From assembly GCA_029204225.1 (NCBI GenBank), contig MU832555.1, positions 1-64,000 on the forward strand: a stretch of 64,000 bases of DNA. The letters run 5' to 3'. The position numbers and the translations under genes are program-made. Under the pieces are notes generated by a model. The model was not told the origin of the DNA. It saw only the letters and a program-made list of their open reading frames with translations, and did no database searches. Shown piece by piece: positions 49,232-59,683 of this stretch; position 1 is the stretch's first letter; the number at the start of each line of letters is the position of its first letter. The DNA comes from Diphasiastrum complanatum (Eukaryota; Streptophyta; Lycopodiopsida; Lycopodiales; Lycopodiaceae).

Positions 49232-50155
49232 TTTGAATTTCTACACTGCGTAATTGGAAATCCCGTCCAATTTGCTACTTTCACTCAAAATGGACTCTCC
49301 CATGTTTGTCATTGCAAAACTGTTTGAAACTTCTGTCGTAGGCTAAAAGCAATATGTCGAGGCCAACTATGATGTCAAAATTTGAAAATAATGACCTGCA
49401 CTTTTTTCCTTTCCAGGCCACTCGCTGCTTTCCAACCAAATTGAAAGCCTAATCAGTGTCGCCTTCCAAAATGCACTCAGTCGTCAACTTCCAACTACGT
49501 GCCCAATGGAATGGTGAAATCACTTTTGGCGCACTCTAAAAACTTTTTGCGCTATAATCGCTCTGTTTTGTTGTACCATACTTGCAAGTACAGTCTGGGA
49601 GTCCTTCGTTTGGAGGTTATAGCCTTTCGTTTGGGTCAAAACGGACAAAGGACCCAAAAATAGGGATTTTCCTTGTTTTTGAGGTGTTTCTTCACCTTGA
49701 AGAAACTTCACACTTCACTTGTGAAGGGACCCAACTCCAATTTCAATATGAAAATTTTTAAAGAAAATGAAGTGCCCCTTGCAGTTCTCTACCCTTCGGG
49801 CCCACTTCACTTAAATCCAACGATGGATTTCAATCCAGCGGCCCTCCTTGTACACAAACCCCACCGTGGATACACAATATCTTCAATCCGATGGTTCTGA
49901 GCACTTCTGTGCACTAATGGACGCTCTTGCAAACGTTGTCCACTTCAAAACGCTACATGTTTCTCTTGGTTCCTCGCGCGAGCAGGTCTGCGACCTCCTC
50001 TATCTCTCTCTCTCTTCCACAGGTTGTAGTTGTGGCTGCCCTCAGAGAATTTTTATTGCTCCACGAATGAAGCGCGGTTGTCCACGACCACTTTAGACCT
50101 TATAGAATTGATCAGGACGCCCTTCTTATATCAAAAATCTATTACAAAAAATTAT
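49232..50155 (-). other. Leader/LTR-like flank of the copia element
   Basis: No gene was seen. Position upstream of the copia gag suggests leader plus LTR, but no Met-tRNA primer site and no second LTR were found. Confidence 0.35.
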
Positions 50156-51680
50156 TTAATTATCATCATCATCCTCTTCAAGATTCAGACGAATGGTATT
50201 GTCATGAAAGAATAATCTCCTTTCATATGGATCCAAAAATTCTAAATTTTTTCTCTTCCTCATATCAATGTAACCCGAATAAAGGGCCATTGCAGATGAT
50301 CTTTTTGTAGTCTCATTGGGAGTATAACCCAATATCTTAATAGCCAAATCTCTTTTCACAAAAATTATTTTATATGTTTCTCTTGCGTGCTTATGGCCTC
50401 CTAAACAAACTGATAATGATTTGATGGCCATAATGACAGTGGTTGCATATGGATTAAAAGATGAATGATATATACAAATCTCATTATTTTGAAAGTGTCA
50501 AATAATGAGATAGAGACACATCTTTTCTCCCGGCTGATACACCATGGACGCCTCCATGTCTCATACCAAAGGCATCTATTTCAATAGCATCCTGTAAATG
50601 AGAAAAGAAAATAAATTTAGAATTATACATAACACTGAAAACTCAATAAGAAAACTGAACTATAGCAATACCAATATAATATCTACATACCAGATCATAA
50701 TCATCGTAATCAACGACGTTTGCTCTGCTAATGTCATGTCCTCCAATGGCCTCTACATTTCCAGATGGGATATATCTAGGCCTTGGGGGATATTTTTTTT
50801 GGAATTCCAAAACTTCCTCCTCCGTAGGCAAAGTTTTTTCATAGGCTTTAGATTTTTCAATCACGGCCTCCAAGGCCTCATTGCCAGATTTTTAATTGCC
50901 ATCTTTATCATAATCTATCTCACTTTCAAGGTCATCATATGAGTAATCAACAATGTTAGAAAATTCAGATAAATTTTGAGCAAAAATTTAGAGGATTTCA
51001 TCCTCTCTCAAATTAAAAACATCTTCTATATCATTAAATGAAATATAACTTTCATTATTTATAAAATATAAGGGAACATCGAGTAGAGTTAGTTGATTAA
51101 CAGGAGTTGCAGATGGAAGAAAATCAGAAAGAAATATAGAACGAGGAAGAGTTTTTTGATAATCTGAAGCCATAGATGCTTCAGCTTCAACCCCTATATT
51201 AGTATCTACATCATCTACATCAACTGGAGTAGGTGCAGATGCTTCAATCAATGGAACAGTTGAAGATTCAACAGACTCATCATCTGGAATTTTAGCAGAT
51301 ATGTAAAAGACAAATGCCATTCCTTTGATAAGAAGACGAAATATTCTTTTGTGGATATCACAATATATATTTCTTTTGAAATGTTCATGCAAGTTAGAGT
51401 ACTTTCTATTGTGTTTATGCTTAGAGGATGGTTGGGAATGAACAAGGACCTAAAAATGAACGAAACAGAAACTATGTATTTCCTGAACAGGAGTACTAAT
51501 AATTTGAGAAAAATTATCAAGATAAGAAATTAAATTATAACGATTCTCATAAACTAGCTTATCGATATCGAAGGGAGCAAAAAAAATACAAGCAAAATAC
51601 TCTAATTTCTCAGATGGAATGTCATTGGCATTAAAAAAATCCAAAAGTTTGTTATCTGAGGACATGAAGGAACTAGCCAT
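50156..51680 (-). pseudogene. Gene X copy 2, about 475 codons, one intron, unknown family
   Basis: Exon 1 is 51680-50691 (330 codons), one frame with three stops (near 51450, 50988 and 50895); at the latter two positions copy 1 has a sense codon. The intron 50690-50592 (GTATGT...TACAG, 99 bp) is at the same phase-0 site as in copy 1. Exon 2 is 50591-50156 with a 2-bp deletion. The protein starts MASSFMSSDNKLLDFF, has a Cys/Phe/Ile-rich N-terminal part, an acidic Ser/Thr/Val-rich linker, a conserved LLDVPLYFINNESY block, a charged segment with YPPRPRYIPSGNVEAIGG, a basic-hydrophobic C-domain and an Asp/Glu end. I recognise no Rep, transposase, capsid or polymerase motif. Retained intron and matching damage-free positions between copies argue it was once functional. 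Confidence 0.7.
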
Positions 51681-51957
51681 ATTGAACCTGATATTGGTTC
51701 AACGCGACAAAATGATATCGATAGAGGAAAGAACAAGAGTGCACGCGTTGATCCAATATCGTTAGGACGAGATTGAAATTTGTCGCGAGCACAAGTTAGA
51801 AGTGGCTGATATCGATTCAGCGCGCCTGAATGAATCCGACCATGCACTGTTTGGGAAGGCGCGCGTCGATTAGATATCGCGAGATAGAAAGACAACAAAA
51901 AGGCTAGTGAGTTCAAGATAAATGGTCACGAAATTGAAATATGGCAAGTGGTGCCCA
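51681..51957 (-). promoter_or_regulatory. Iteron cluster I upstream of gene X
   Basis: Four copies of a motif near GATATYGRTTCARCGCG, in both orientations: 51691-51706, 51744-51761, 51809-51825 and 51861-51879. The first lies 10 bp upstream of the gene X ATG. The segment ends with GTGCCCA at 51957, continuous in copies B and C with the TATA region. Confidence 0.75.
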
Positions 51958-52280
51958 CTCTCACTCCTCTTACAAAAACATCACATAAAGAGAAATGTAT
52001 GGCTATCTCTGACGCCTAAATTATTTCCACATTCTCTTCTTAATCAGATTATCAGTATTAGAGGATTGCATGGTTGTTTGAGACGCCTAATCATTTTCTG
52101 TAGTCTCTCTTTCGTGGCAGTCTAAGACTTCTACACTGATAATCTTTTTAAATAAAAAGAATGGCTTGCAACCTCCGTTCTCTAAATAATTTCATTCAAC
52201 AAGAATGCAAAAAGATGAAGAAAAGTAGCAAATCTGTATAATAAAGTTGTAGTAACAACGATCAGACCACAATACAATTG
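51958..52280. other. 323-bp insertion between TATA box and gene X leader
   Basis: Copies at 58.23 kb and 19.53 kb run directly from GGTGCCCA to TATTTATA; here 323 unrelated bases intervene. No terminal inverted repeats or clear target duplication were seen, so the inserted element type is unknown. It would displace the TATA box from the start of transcription. Confidence 0.6.
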
Positions 52281-52745
52281 CATATTTATAGCCAATTCCC
52301 GTTGATCACAGCCATACATTTGTGAAATAACGAATTGAGAAACACAGCCTATATTTATCCACCAATCAGAGTGAGACAAATTTGTACCTACGTCGGAATA
52401 CATTAACTAGTCTACCACTAGATTCAACTAATCATCATTAGCCCTGACCCTCGAATCTGTACTTGCGCCAGAATACATTATATATTTAATCAGTAGCCTC
52501 CTCGAATAATCATTAAACAAATAATAAACAAATGATAAATGGACATCATTGAAATACGTGTACGAGGAGAATTATTACAATCTCTCGCCCTATTTAAACA
52601 GAGTAAAGATGAGATTTTTTCTTTTGATATGATGTTCATTCAGAACTTCTTCATTAGTCATTCATAAGGCGCTCCAATATAATTATTTTGCCTATCAGAA
52701 ATCGGATCAGCACATCTGGCAGATGATGGTTATTCTCCATTTGGA
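52281..52745 (-). promoter_or_regulatory. Shared intergenic region, copy A
   Basis: About 90% identical by eye to 58229-58700. On the minus strand it ends in GGCTATAAATATG, with the TATA box at 52290-52283, and it contains a decayed iteron (AATCGGATCAGCACATC) near 52705. It is followed on the right by unrelated sequence leading to the P450. Confidence 0.7.
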
Positions 52746-53911
52746 CTGCACAGATTTTCATCCTTGTTTAGGAATTTCTCTTCAACTATTATCTCATCGT
52801 ATCCCTTGTCATTAAAATTTTGAACTAATTTAATTCCATTTTCAATCGTTGTAATAGCATCACCATTAGATGAGATATTAATGAACTATAAGCCCTCTCA
52901 AGGCCAAAGCAAGCACCAACATTGGGACCACCACCAGGACCAGAGTCAAGACCGACGTCTGGACCATATGAGAGTGCCAACACGTAGACTAGCAAGGGCA
53001 CCAACTCCAAGAAAGGCACCAATGCCAGAAATTAGACCAACCACTAGATCAATGATAGAAATAGTGCAAGAATTAGCACCTCGGGACTAGTGGTAGGACT
53101 TACTTCGAAAGTTTGTAAGCATGAACTTGTCTTTCCCTCCCACTCTTGAGTGCTAGTTGAAAAATGACAAAGGAATGGTGGAGATGAAGTAGGGAGCTCC
53201 AATCTACCAAAGTGGCAAAGGCGTGAAATCGAGTGGATCAATGTTATTTTTCAGGGAAACCTTGGGGTAATGAGCCTTGTACCATAGAGAGGGGCTTGTC
53301 GTCCAAAGAATGCAACACCTATTACAATATAATAAAGCCTCTAGCAAGCCAATATTACGTGTGGTGGTACATTGTCGTGCTTCCACGTTTGTTTATAGCG
53401 TTTGAATTTGGTCAATTGCAATTTATGCTCTAATCATGTACAAAATGTTGTCTCAGACTAATTTACTTATAGCTAGCAATACATATCACTCACAAGGGAC
53501 CAAGTCAAGCAGATTTCCATGAGCTCTTGAGTTGGATCCATCATTAGGGATATGGATCCATCGGTAGGTATAAACACTCCTATCGTTGCACTTGTTTAAC
53601 AACTTATTATGACATAGATAGGCGTGTATTAAAAATTTGGCAATAAAGTGATACTAAGATTGCAAGTCCTTTGGTGGCATCCTTCTTTCTTTTATGATCT
53701 TTATTTTGGGGAGGGGCCAGAGGCAGATGCTGTGGCAAAAGTTTAGCCTCACCTTCCCAAGCCTTGAACTAGAACCTTCTCTCCCTCTCCTCCTCTAAAA
53801 CAAAGATAAACAGGCAAAGAATTGAATTGTCTCCAAAAGAGAGAGACAAGGAAAGACCAAGCAACGGACTTGCTTGCTCCTCAGAGCAATCCAAAGCAGA
53901 TTTTGTGTTCG
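52746..53911 (+). other. 5' flank of the CYP94 gene
   Basis: No gene on either strand. A locally repetitive CACCAAC/GACCA-rich stretch lies at 52910-53060. Pyrimidine-rich CCTTCTCTCCCTCTCCTCCT at 53771-53790 resembles the Y-patch common near plant transcription starts; no convincing TATA box was seen. Confidence 0.4.
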
Positions 53912-55555
53912 ATGGAGGAAGGAGGAGGAATCACAGAAGCAGCCTGGATCTGGATTGTATTCGCTGCTGCCATCGTCTTCGCCTTCTTCTATCGCCACCC
54001 TCTCTATGGCAGGAACCGAGGGGGTGTGGTTTATCCGTTGCTTGGAAACTTCATCGACTTATTCAGGAACAGACACAGGTTTCTGGATTGGGCTACGGAG
54101 CTGATGCACAAGGATGCCTCTCAAACCATTAGGAGTGCGAGGCCTGGGGGTATGGAGTTTTATGTCACGGCCAATCCTGATAACATCCAGCACATTTTGA
54201 GGACAAAGTTTGAGAATTATCCCAAAGGAGTGTATTTCCAGAGTGTTATGGAGGATCTTCTCGGGAAAGGAATCTTCAATGTTGATGGGGAGCATTGGAA
54301 AATTCAAAGGAAATTGGCTTCTCATGAGTTCACCACTCGGTCTTTGAGAGATTTCACGGTAGACTCTGTGAAGCGCGAAGTTGAGAGGAGGCTTTTGCCC
54401 ACTCTGGAACATTTCTGTCAGTCTAGCGTATGCTTTGATCTGCAAGAGTTATTGACGCGTTTCTCATTTGATAATATATGCCAAATTGCCTTCGGGGTTG
54501 ATCCGGCGTGCCTTCATTTCTCTCTTCCGGCTGTAAAATTTGCGGAAGCTTTTGATGAGGCAACAGGCATAGTTGCAGAAAGATTTATGTGTATTCATCC
54601 TCTCCTCTGGAAGATAATGCGAGCTTTGAATATTGGCTCAGAGAGACGGCTTCGAGAAGCTTTGCAAGTGGTGGATAAGTTTGCCATTGATGTGGTTCGG
54701 TCGAGAAGAATGGAAATTGAAGAGAGAAAGGGGAAAGGCGAGTCTGATAAGGATCGTTCCGACCTCCTTTCGAGGTTTATGAACATTGAGCAAGATTTGG
54801 TGAACGACCAGGAACTCCCTGATCGAGATGAGTTTCTCAAGGATGTGGTTATCAGTTTCCTATTGGCTGGCAAAGATACCACTGCCACGGCTCTCTCCTG
54901 GTTCTTCTGGGCGCTCTCTACCCAGCCGCACGTGGAGCAGAGCTGTTATGATGAAATACAAAGTCTATTAGATGAAAGATCAACGTCGCAAAGTATGAAC
55001 ACAAACGCGGAAGAGAGTATACAGGAAAACACACAGCAGGAAAGATTGCAACAAGGATCATGCGCTACCTTCTCTTACGATGAATTGAAGCAGATGAATT
55101 ACCTGCAAGCAGCTATTTCAGAATCACTCCGCCTTTACCCACCTGTACCGGTCGATGTTAAGGTTGCGATGCAAGATGATGTGTGGCCAGATGGAACAGT
55201 CATCCGAAAGAACACGAGGGTGGGATACCATCCTTACGGAGTGGGTAGGATGGAAAGCGTATGGGGGAAGGACTGCTTGCAATTCAAGCCAGAGCGCTGG
55301 CTGAAAGACGGAATATTTGTGCCCGAAAATCCCTACAAGTTTCCTGCATTTCAAGCAGGTCCGCGCATTTGTCTCGGGAAAGATATGGGAATGATCCAGA
55401 TGAAGTATGTTGCTGCCAGCATCATTTACAATTTCAGGATCAAATTAGCTGTCCCGAACTTCAAACCAAGATATGGAATTTCTTTGACTATGAGAATGAT
55501 AGGTGGATTACCTGTGAACGTGTCCAACAGGCAGTCACAGCAAGCACGATCTTGA
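53912..55555 (+). CDS. Cytochrome P450, CYP94 family (fatty-acid/oxylipin omega-hydroxylase)
   Basis: An intact single-exon gene of 547 codons. An ATG 90 bp upstream is in frame, but I start at MEEGGG because the membrane anchor (residues 11-27, AWIWIVFAAAIVFAFFY) should lie near the N-terminus. The Pro-rich hinge is reduced to YRHPLYGR. Conserved parts: GIFNVDGEHWKIQRKLAS, I-helix LLAGKDTTATALSW (319-324), ESLR (404-407), PERW (460-463), and heme loop FQAGPRICLG with Cys487. YHPYGVGRMESVWGKDC and the LTRFSFDNICQIAFG block are typical of CYP94 in the CYP86 clan. Members are ER enzymes that omega-hydroxylate fatty acids or jasmonoyl-isoleucine; the substrate here cannot be told. CYP94 genes usually lack introns, as here. 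It is the only clearly functional host gene in the window. Confidence 0.93.
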   Translation: MEEGGGITEAAWIWIVFAAAIVFAFFYRHPLYGRNRGGVVYPLLGNFIDLFRNRHRFLDWATELMHKDASQTIRSARPGGMEFYVTANPDNIQHILRTKFENYPKGVYFQSVMEDLLGKGIFNVDGEHWKIQRKLASHEFTTRSLRDFTVDSVKREVERRLLPTLEHFCQSSVCFDLQELLTRFSFDNICQIAFGVDPACLHFSLPAVKFAEAFDEATGIVAERFMCIHPLLWKIMRALNIGSERRLREALQVVDKFAIDVVRSRRMEIEERKGKGESDKDRSDLLSRFMNIEQDLVNDQELPDRDEFLKDVVISFLLAGKDTTATALSWFFWALSTQPHVEQSCYDEIQSLLDERSTSQSMNTNAEESIQENTQQERLQQGSCATFSYDELKQMNYLQAAISESLRLYPPVPVDVKVAMQDDVWPDGTVIRKNTRVGYHPYGVGRMESVWGKDCLQFKPERWLKDGIFVPENPYKFPAFQAGPRICLGKDMGMIQMKYVAASIIYNFRIKLAVPNFKPRYGISLTMRMIGGLPVNVSNRQSQQARS

Positions 55556-56734
55556 AATATGAAATGATAAAATTTCAAACAATGCAGCCCAACAACAGGC
55601 TTGGATGCAAGTTTTTCTACTCTTTCAACAGGTCCACCCTTAGATTGGTTAATTCCAGTTTGTCAACAGATAACAGCAGATTACTGGAAGCAACGGTATG
55701 AGCCTGGTCTGCTTGTTTAATTCTGCAACAGGATCTAAACACAGATATCCACTTTCCATCTGACAAGCAGCTGTCATGTAACTCTTCTGTAGCTTGCAAG
55801 TGTAAACTTGATACTAAAATTTTCAATGGGTTTTAGTTCTTAAGCCTGGCTACGCACTTTGAGTGCATCAAGTGTTAGTTTTACACGGGCCCATAATTGT
55901 TGATAGAAGCTTAATGTCAGACTTAGCCATGATTTCTGTTTCAGAATGTTAACAGGCCGTGTCTTTATGTGGTAGGTGAAGGAGTTGTGTACAGATTTAG
56001 GTGAGTTTTTGGTAGTGATTTAAAAGGATACCTGATGTACTATCAGCTTGCTATTGTTTGTAGATTCATTGGATCCGCATGACTACATTTCTCCTCCTCT
56101 ATTCTACTTATATTGTTGCATTGATTTGTTGGATGTTAGAGGAAGCCTTATAGACGGAGTGAGTCGATCAGTGTCTCGCGCGTTGGCGGCCTGTCGCTCC
56201 TCTAACGAAATTTGCTATGTTCTGTTTATTGACAGACTTTCATGCATAGGCTAATAGTGCTAACTGTAAGCTAACAATGTTCTCTACTTTTGCTCATTCT
56301 TCGTTACGTAGTTGTAGTAATCAATCTTGCGTTTATATCGACTACGTGGAGTTTACAAGATAGTTTAACTGTGAATTACAAGACAGGTTTACGCTAATCA
56401 ATTAGTTAGCTACCCTATGTCAACGTCGCCTATGGCGGCTGAGCATGATAGTACAAGACTTCAAGCTCGTCGAGCTGCCAACTGTAAGCTTGACTTGTTT
56501 ATGTCCGGTTTCGGCCAAAGGTTCATCCTCAGCACTTCATGGTCTTCTGGCATTTCGTTGTAGGGAACACTTCGTCTTCGACCTTCGCTTCATGTTCAAC
56601 ATTCGGGTTGTGTTCGACCTTCGCTTCGTATTCGACATTCGAATTTCTTCGACCTTCGAGATCCCTTCATCGAGGTTGCAGGAGTTCACCATTTCAGATA
56701 CTCCCTCTTGAACGTTGCAACCTTTGTGTATGTC
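55556..56734 (+). other. 3' flank of the CYP94 gene
   Basis: No supported coding region. The first few hundred bases presumably contain the 3' UTR. The later part includes CTTCGACCTTCG-type short repeats at 56570-56665. Confidence 0.4.
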
Positions 56735-57060
56735 TAGTCCCATTGCCTTGTCAAGAGTGGCTTGTCGAGCGGCTTCATGAGCAAATCTGCAGTCATGTGT
56801 TTGGAGTTTATGTACTAGACCTTCAGCTCTCTTTTCGAGATCAAGTCTCGAATGTGATGGTACTTCAGAGGTATGTGTTTAGTCTTTGAATGGAAGACTA
56901 GATCCTAGGATAGGTATATGGCACTCTGAGAATCCATTAGCAGGAGGAGAATCTTCAAAGGTAATGTTGGAGTCTTCATCAACGTCGAGCAGCATCATCA
57001 CCGATCTTTGGATTAGACGACCGCCTCTGCCTATGCCACGTTCAGTCATTCTGACATATA
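56735..57060 (-). mobile_element. copia RNase H fragment
   Basis: On the minus strand: SQSAIYLS, a stop, DLVFHSKTKHIPLKYHHIRD, LISKRELKV, a stop, YINSKHMTADLLMKPLDKPL. These are the C-terminal RNase H blocks of Ty1/copia in order, interrupted by stops. Confidence 0.85.
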
Positions 57061-57435
57061 TAGAGGAGTGAGCACAATAAGTGGAAGGTTGAATTGTAAT
57101 ACCCTATGAATTAATTGATGGATTTATAAAGGAAAAATCACTGATTAAAAAATAATCCTTAAAAATTTCAATTCATGCAACTAGTCTTTCTGATAAGATT
57201 GTAAGTTATCTTAAAAGACGTAAGCAATGATAAAATAAATATACCACTTGTTTGTACGGAATGACTGACGTACGCATTTGTGTGAATAAAGGATCAAAAT
57301 TTATAAGTATTAAAATTTATGGATTGAAAAATATTAGACCCGATTTGATCCGATACTGGGTCAAACCCATTCAAAAAAAATTGATCCTCGACCCTCTAAA
57401 TGCTAAGATTATAAAATCCATTCTTTTGTATTTTT

Positions 57436-57600
57436 ATGTCTGAGGACCAATATTGGAGAGAAAGACGAGAAAGACAGAGAAAGGATCGAGAGGAAAGACG
57501 GAGACGTAGAGAACGTGAAAGAGAATTAAACTGGGATACCATTACTGATCAAAAAAAAAAATCAATATCAAGGAACCTCCGCCATCAAAAACTGATTTGA
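57436..57600 (+). pseudogene. Small Arg/Glu-rich ORF, unknown
   Basis: 54 codons: MSEDQYWRERRERQRKDREE followed by an RRRRRERERE-type run and LNWDTITDQ. At the A11 homopolymer (57551-57561) a one-base shift opens a frame continuing KEPPPSKTDLKVNQPANPIQ, suggesting an indel. About 75 bp upstream lies TTGATCCGATACTGG (57345-57359), close to the iteron motif found before gene X and the H3-like gene. It could belong to the same element or be a retroelement gag start; I cannot decide. Confidence 0.35.
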
Positions 57601-57718
57601 AAGTAAATCAGCCAGCCAATCCCATTCAGATCATGGTGATATGGAAGATATGGCTGCTCCAGGACTGTCTTCTTCTAAAAACTGATATGATTAAGTTAGA
57701 ATTAAAGTAGAACTACTG

Positions 57719-57970
57719 TACTGTGGGTCCTATCAGTGGATAAGGACTAGTTGGCCTCGCCACGAGGCGAGTCAACCCACGCGTCTCGTTAATGGCAACC
57801 TGAGCCATGCATGGGTTGCCATGAAAACTATATGTACAGTGTATTTTGGTTCTGAAAAATACAGTTGCTACGTGAGCTTGGAGTGGAGAGTGCTTTTTGT
57901 CTGTGTTACTGTGATGCATGATCTGTAATTCTGTTTGAAGCAAATTCTAAGTTGGTATCAGAGCCGTACA
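57719..57970 (+). mobile_element. LTR fragment with Met-tRNA primer site
   Basis: TTGGTATCAGAGCCG at 57952-57966 is a primer-binding site following an LTR end. The block GTTGCTACGTGAGCTTGGAG to GATGCATGATCTGTA (57863-57928) recurs at about 58127-58192, so the LTR tail is partly duplicated inside the element. No coding part survives. Confidence 0.6.
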
Positions 57971-58205
57971 GGGAGTGTACACAATATAGTGTAGCCATTG
58001 AAGACAATTTTGGGAGAAGAGCTTTCCGAGAGTTTGGGGTTTACGGCGGATAGAAAGCAAAAAGTGAAGCACTGGTGCACAGTTTCTAGCATACAGAGGC
58101 TTGCGAAGCTCAAAATTGAGAAATATAGTTGCTACGTGAGCTTGGAGTGGAGAGTGCTTTTTCTCTGTGTTACTGTGTTGCATGATCTGTATCCTGTTCA
58201 CAGAA

Positions 58206-58700
58206 TTGAAATATGGGAAGTGGTGCCCATATTTATAGCCAATTCCTGTTGATCACAGCCATACATTTATCAAATAACGAATTGAGAAACACAGTCTATA
58301 TTTATCCACCAATCAGAGTGAGACAAATTTGTACTACGTCGGAATACATTAACTAGTCTATCACTAGATTCAACGAATCATCATTAGCCCTGACCCTAGA
58401 ATCAGTACCTGCGTCAGAATACATTGTATATTCAATCAGTAGCCTCCTCAAATAATTATTAAACAAATAATAAACAAATGATAAATGGATATCATTGAAA
58501 AACATGTACAAGGAGAATTATCACAATCTCTCGTCCTATTCAAGAAAAGTAAAGATGAGATTTTTTTCTTTTAAAATAATGTTCATTCAAAACATTTTCA
58601 TTAGTCGTTCATAAGGCACTCCGATATAATTCTTCTGCGTATCAGATATCGAATCAGCGCGCCTGGCGGAAGATGGTTATTCTCCATATGGACTAAGCAC
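58206..58700 (-). promoter_or_regulatory. Shared intergenic region, copy B
   Basis: Begins with ATTGAAATATGGGAAGTGG and GTGCCCA, then the TATA box for leftward transcription (58230-58237) without the insertion seen in copy A, and runs into iteron cluster II. The gene X that would lie to the left is absent; LTR sequence takes its place. Confidence 0.7.
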
Positions 58701-59680
58701 CTCGAATCGCTATTGAAAGAAGAATTTTTTTTTGAAATTTTGCAAACTATTGGACCCCATTATGCTGCTCAAAGCTTAATTCAGTAAACTCTTCATACTG
58801 TCCAAGATTACGCAGAATTTATCGAGTCAAGGTTTGATCATTTATATTCCGTCCAATATATGTTCAGCGCGTGAGAATAGCACCACTGGTTTTCAAATGC
58901 TATATATGCACGTCGATTAGCTATCGGGTGAAATACTGGATATCGGATGAGCGCGCCTTTGGAGAAGACAGTGATGTTTCACTTGGAAAGCTGCGTCGAA
59001 TCGCTATTGGTGGAAAAAAAGCTTTTCAAAAAATTTCGAAATTATTGGAGTGTATTTTGCATGATCAAAGCTTGATTCGGTAGACTCTTCATTCTGTCCA
59101 AAGCTAAGGAGAATATATTGAATCAAGCTTTGATCATTCATATTATTTCCAATATCAGTTCAACGCGCGGGGATAGAATCTCTGGTTTTCACATGCAGTA
59201 TATGCGCGTCGATTTGCTATTGATTGAAATAATGGCGGCTGGAATTTTACAAAATTATAATGATTGGATATAAAAAAAGGTCAGATATTTATAGCTTAAC
59301 ACTGTCAATTTCAGCAATAAATTGTAGATGTGACCATACTTTTGTAGCTTTAATTGTAGATGTGACCATACATTAGTTGAAATTAATTCTGTTTTATTAG
59401 ATGTCGACTAATCATTTTGATGATAGATGGATATTTAGTTTGATTTGATTGACAAGCCTCGGAGAAATCATCATTGTAATTTGAACCTCGGACATCCAAC
59501 CACAACAGCGATAGCGATATAGCGCGCTCGAGACAAACTTTTTACGAACCGCAATTACGCACACGCCCATCCACTACCAACTATCGATTTTGTAGAGCTC
59601 AGGTATCGGTTCGACGCGCTCTACCTGACTTCTGATCCTGGGTTCACCTTCTTCACGTGTTGATCCGATATTGGTCATTA
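58645..59680. promoter_or_regulatory. Iteron cluster II with hairpin, upstream of H3-like gene
   Basis: A roughly 294-bp unit is tandemly doubled (58645-58938 and 58939-59235, about 75% alike by eye), each opening with GATATCG(G/A)AT.AGCGCGCC. Further motif copies lie at about 58853-58872, 58911-58927 (reverse), 59151-59170, 59208-59222 (reverse), 59603-59620 and 59656-59673 (reverse, 7 bp before an ATG). A hairpin with 17-bp perfect arms (TGATCAAAGCTTGATTC, 59062-59078 and 59120-59136) matches the hairpin at 19049-19119. Confidence 0.7.
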
Positions 59681-59683
59681 ATG

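Noticed and set aside
50156-51680. Gene X as a geminivirus-type Rep, given the iterons and hairpin in the intergenic region
   Set aside because: None of the rolling-circle motifs or a Walker A GxxxxGKT could be seen in any frame of either copy.
53822-53911. Upstream in-frame ATG of the P450 adding 30 residues
   Set aside because: The extra residues are polar and would place the membrane anchor too far from the N-terminus for an ER P450; MEEGGG fits the family.
57952-57966. TGGTATCAGAGCC at this site, and similar words at 44524, 27894 (minus) and 63800, as tRNA gene parts
   Set aside because: They are retroelement primer-binding sites complementary to tRNA 3' ends; no cloverleaf surrounds them.
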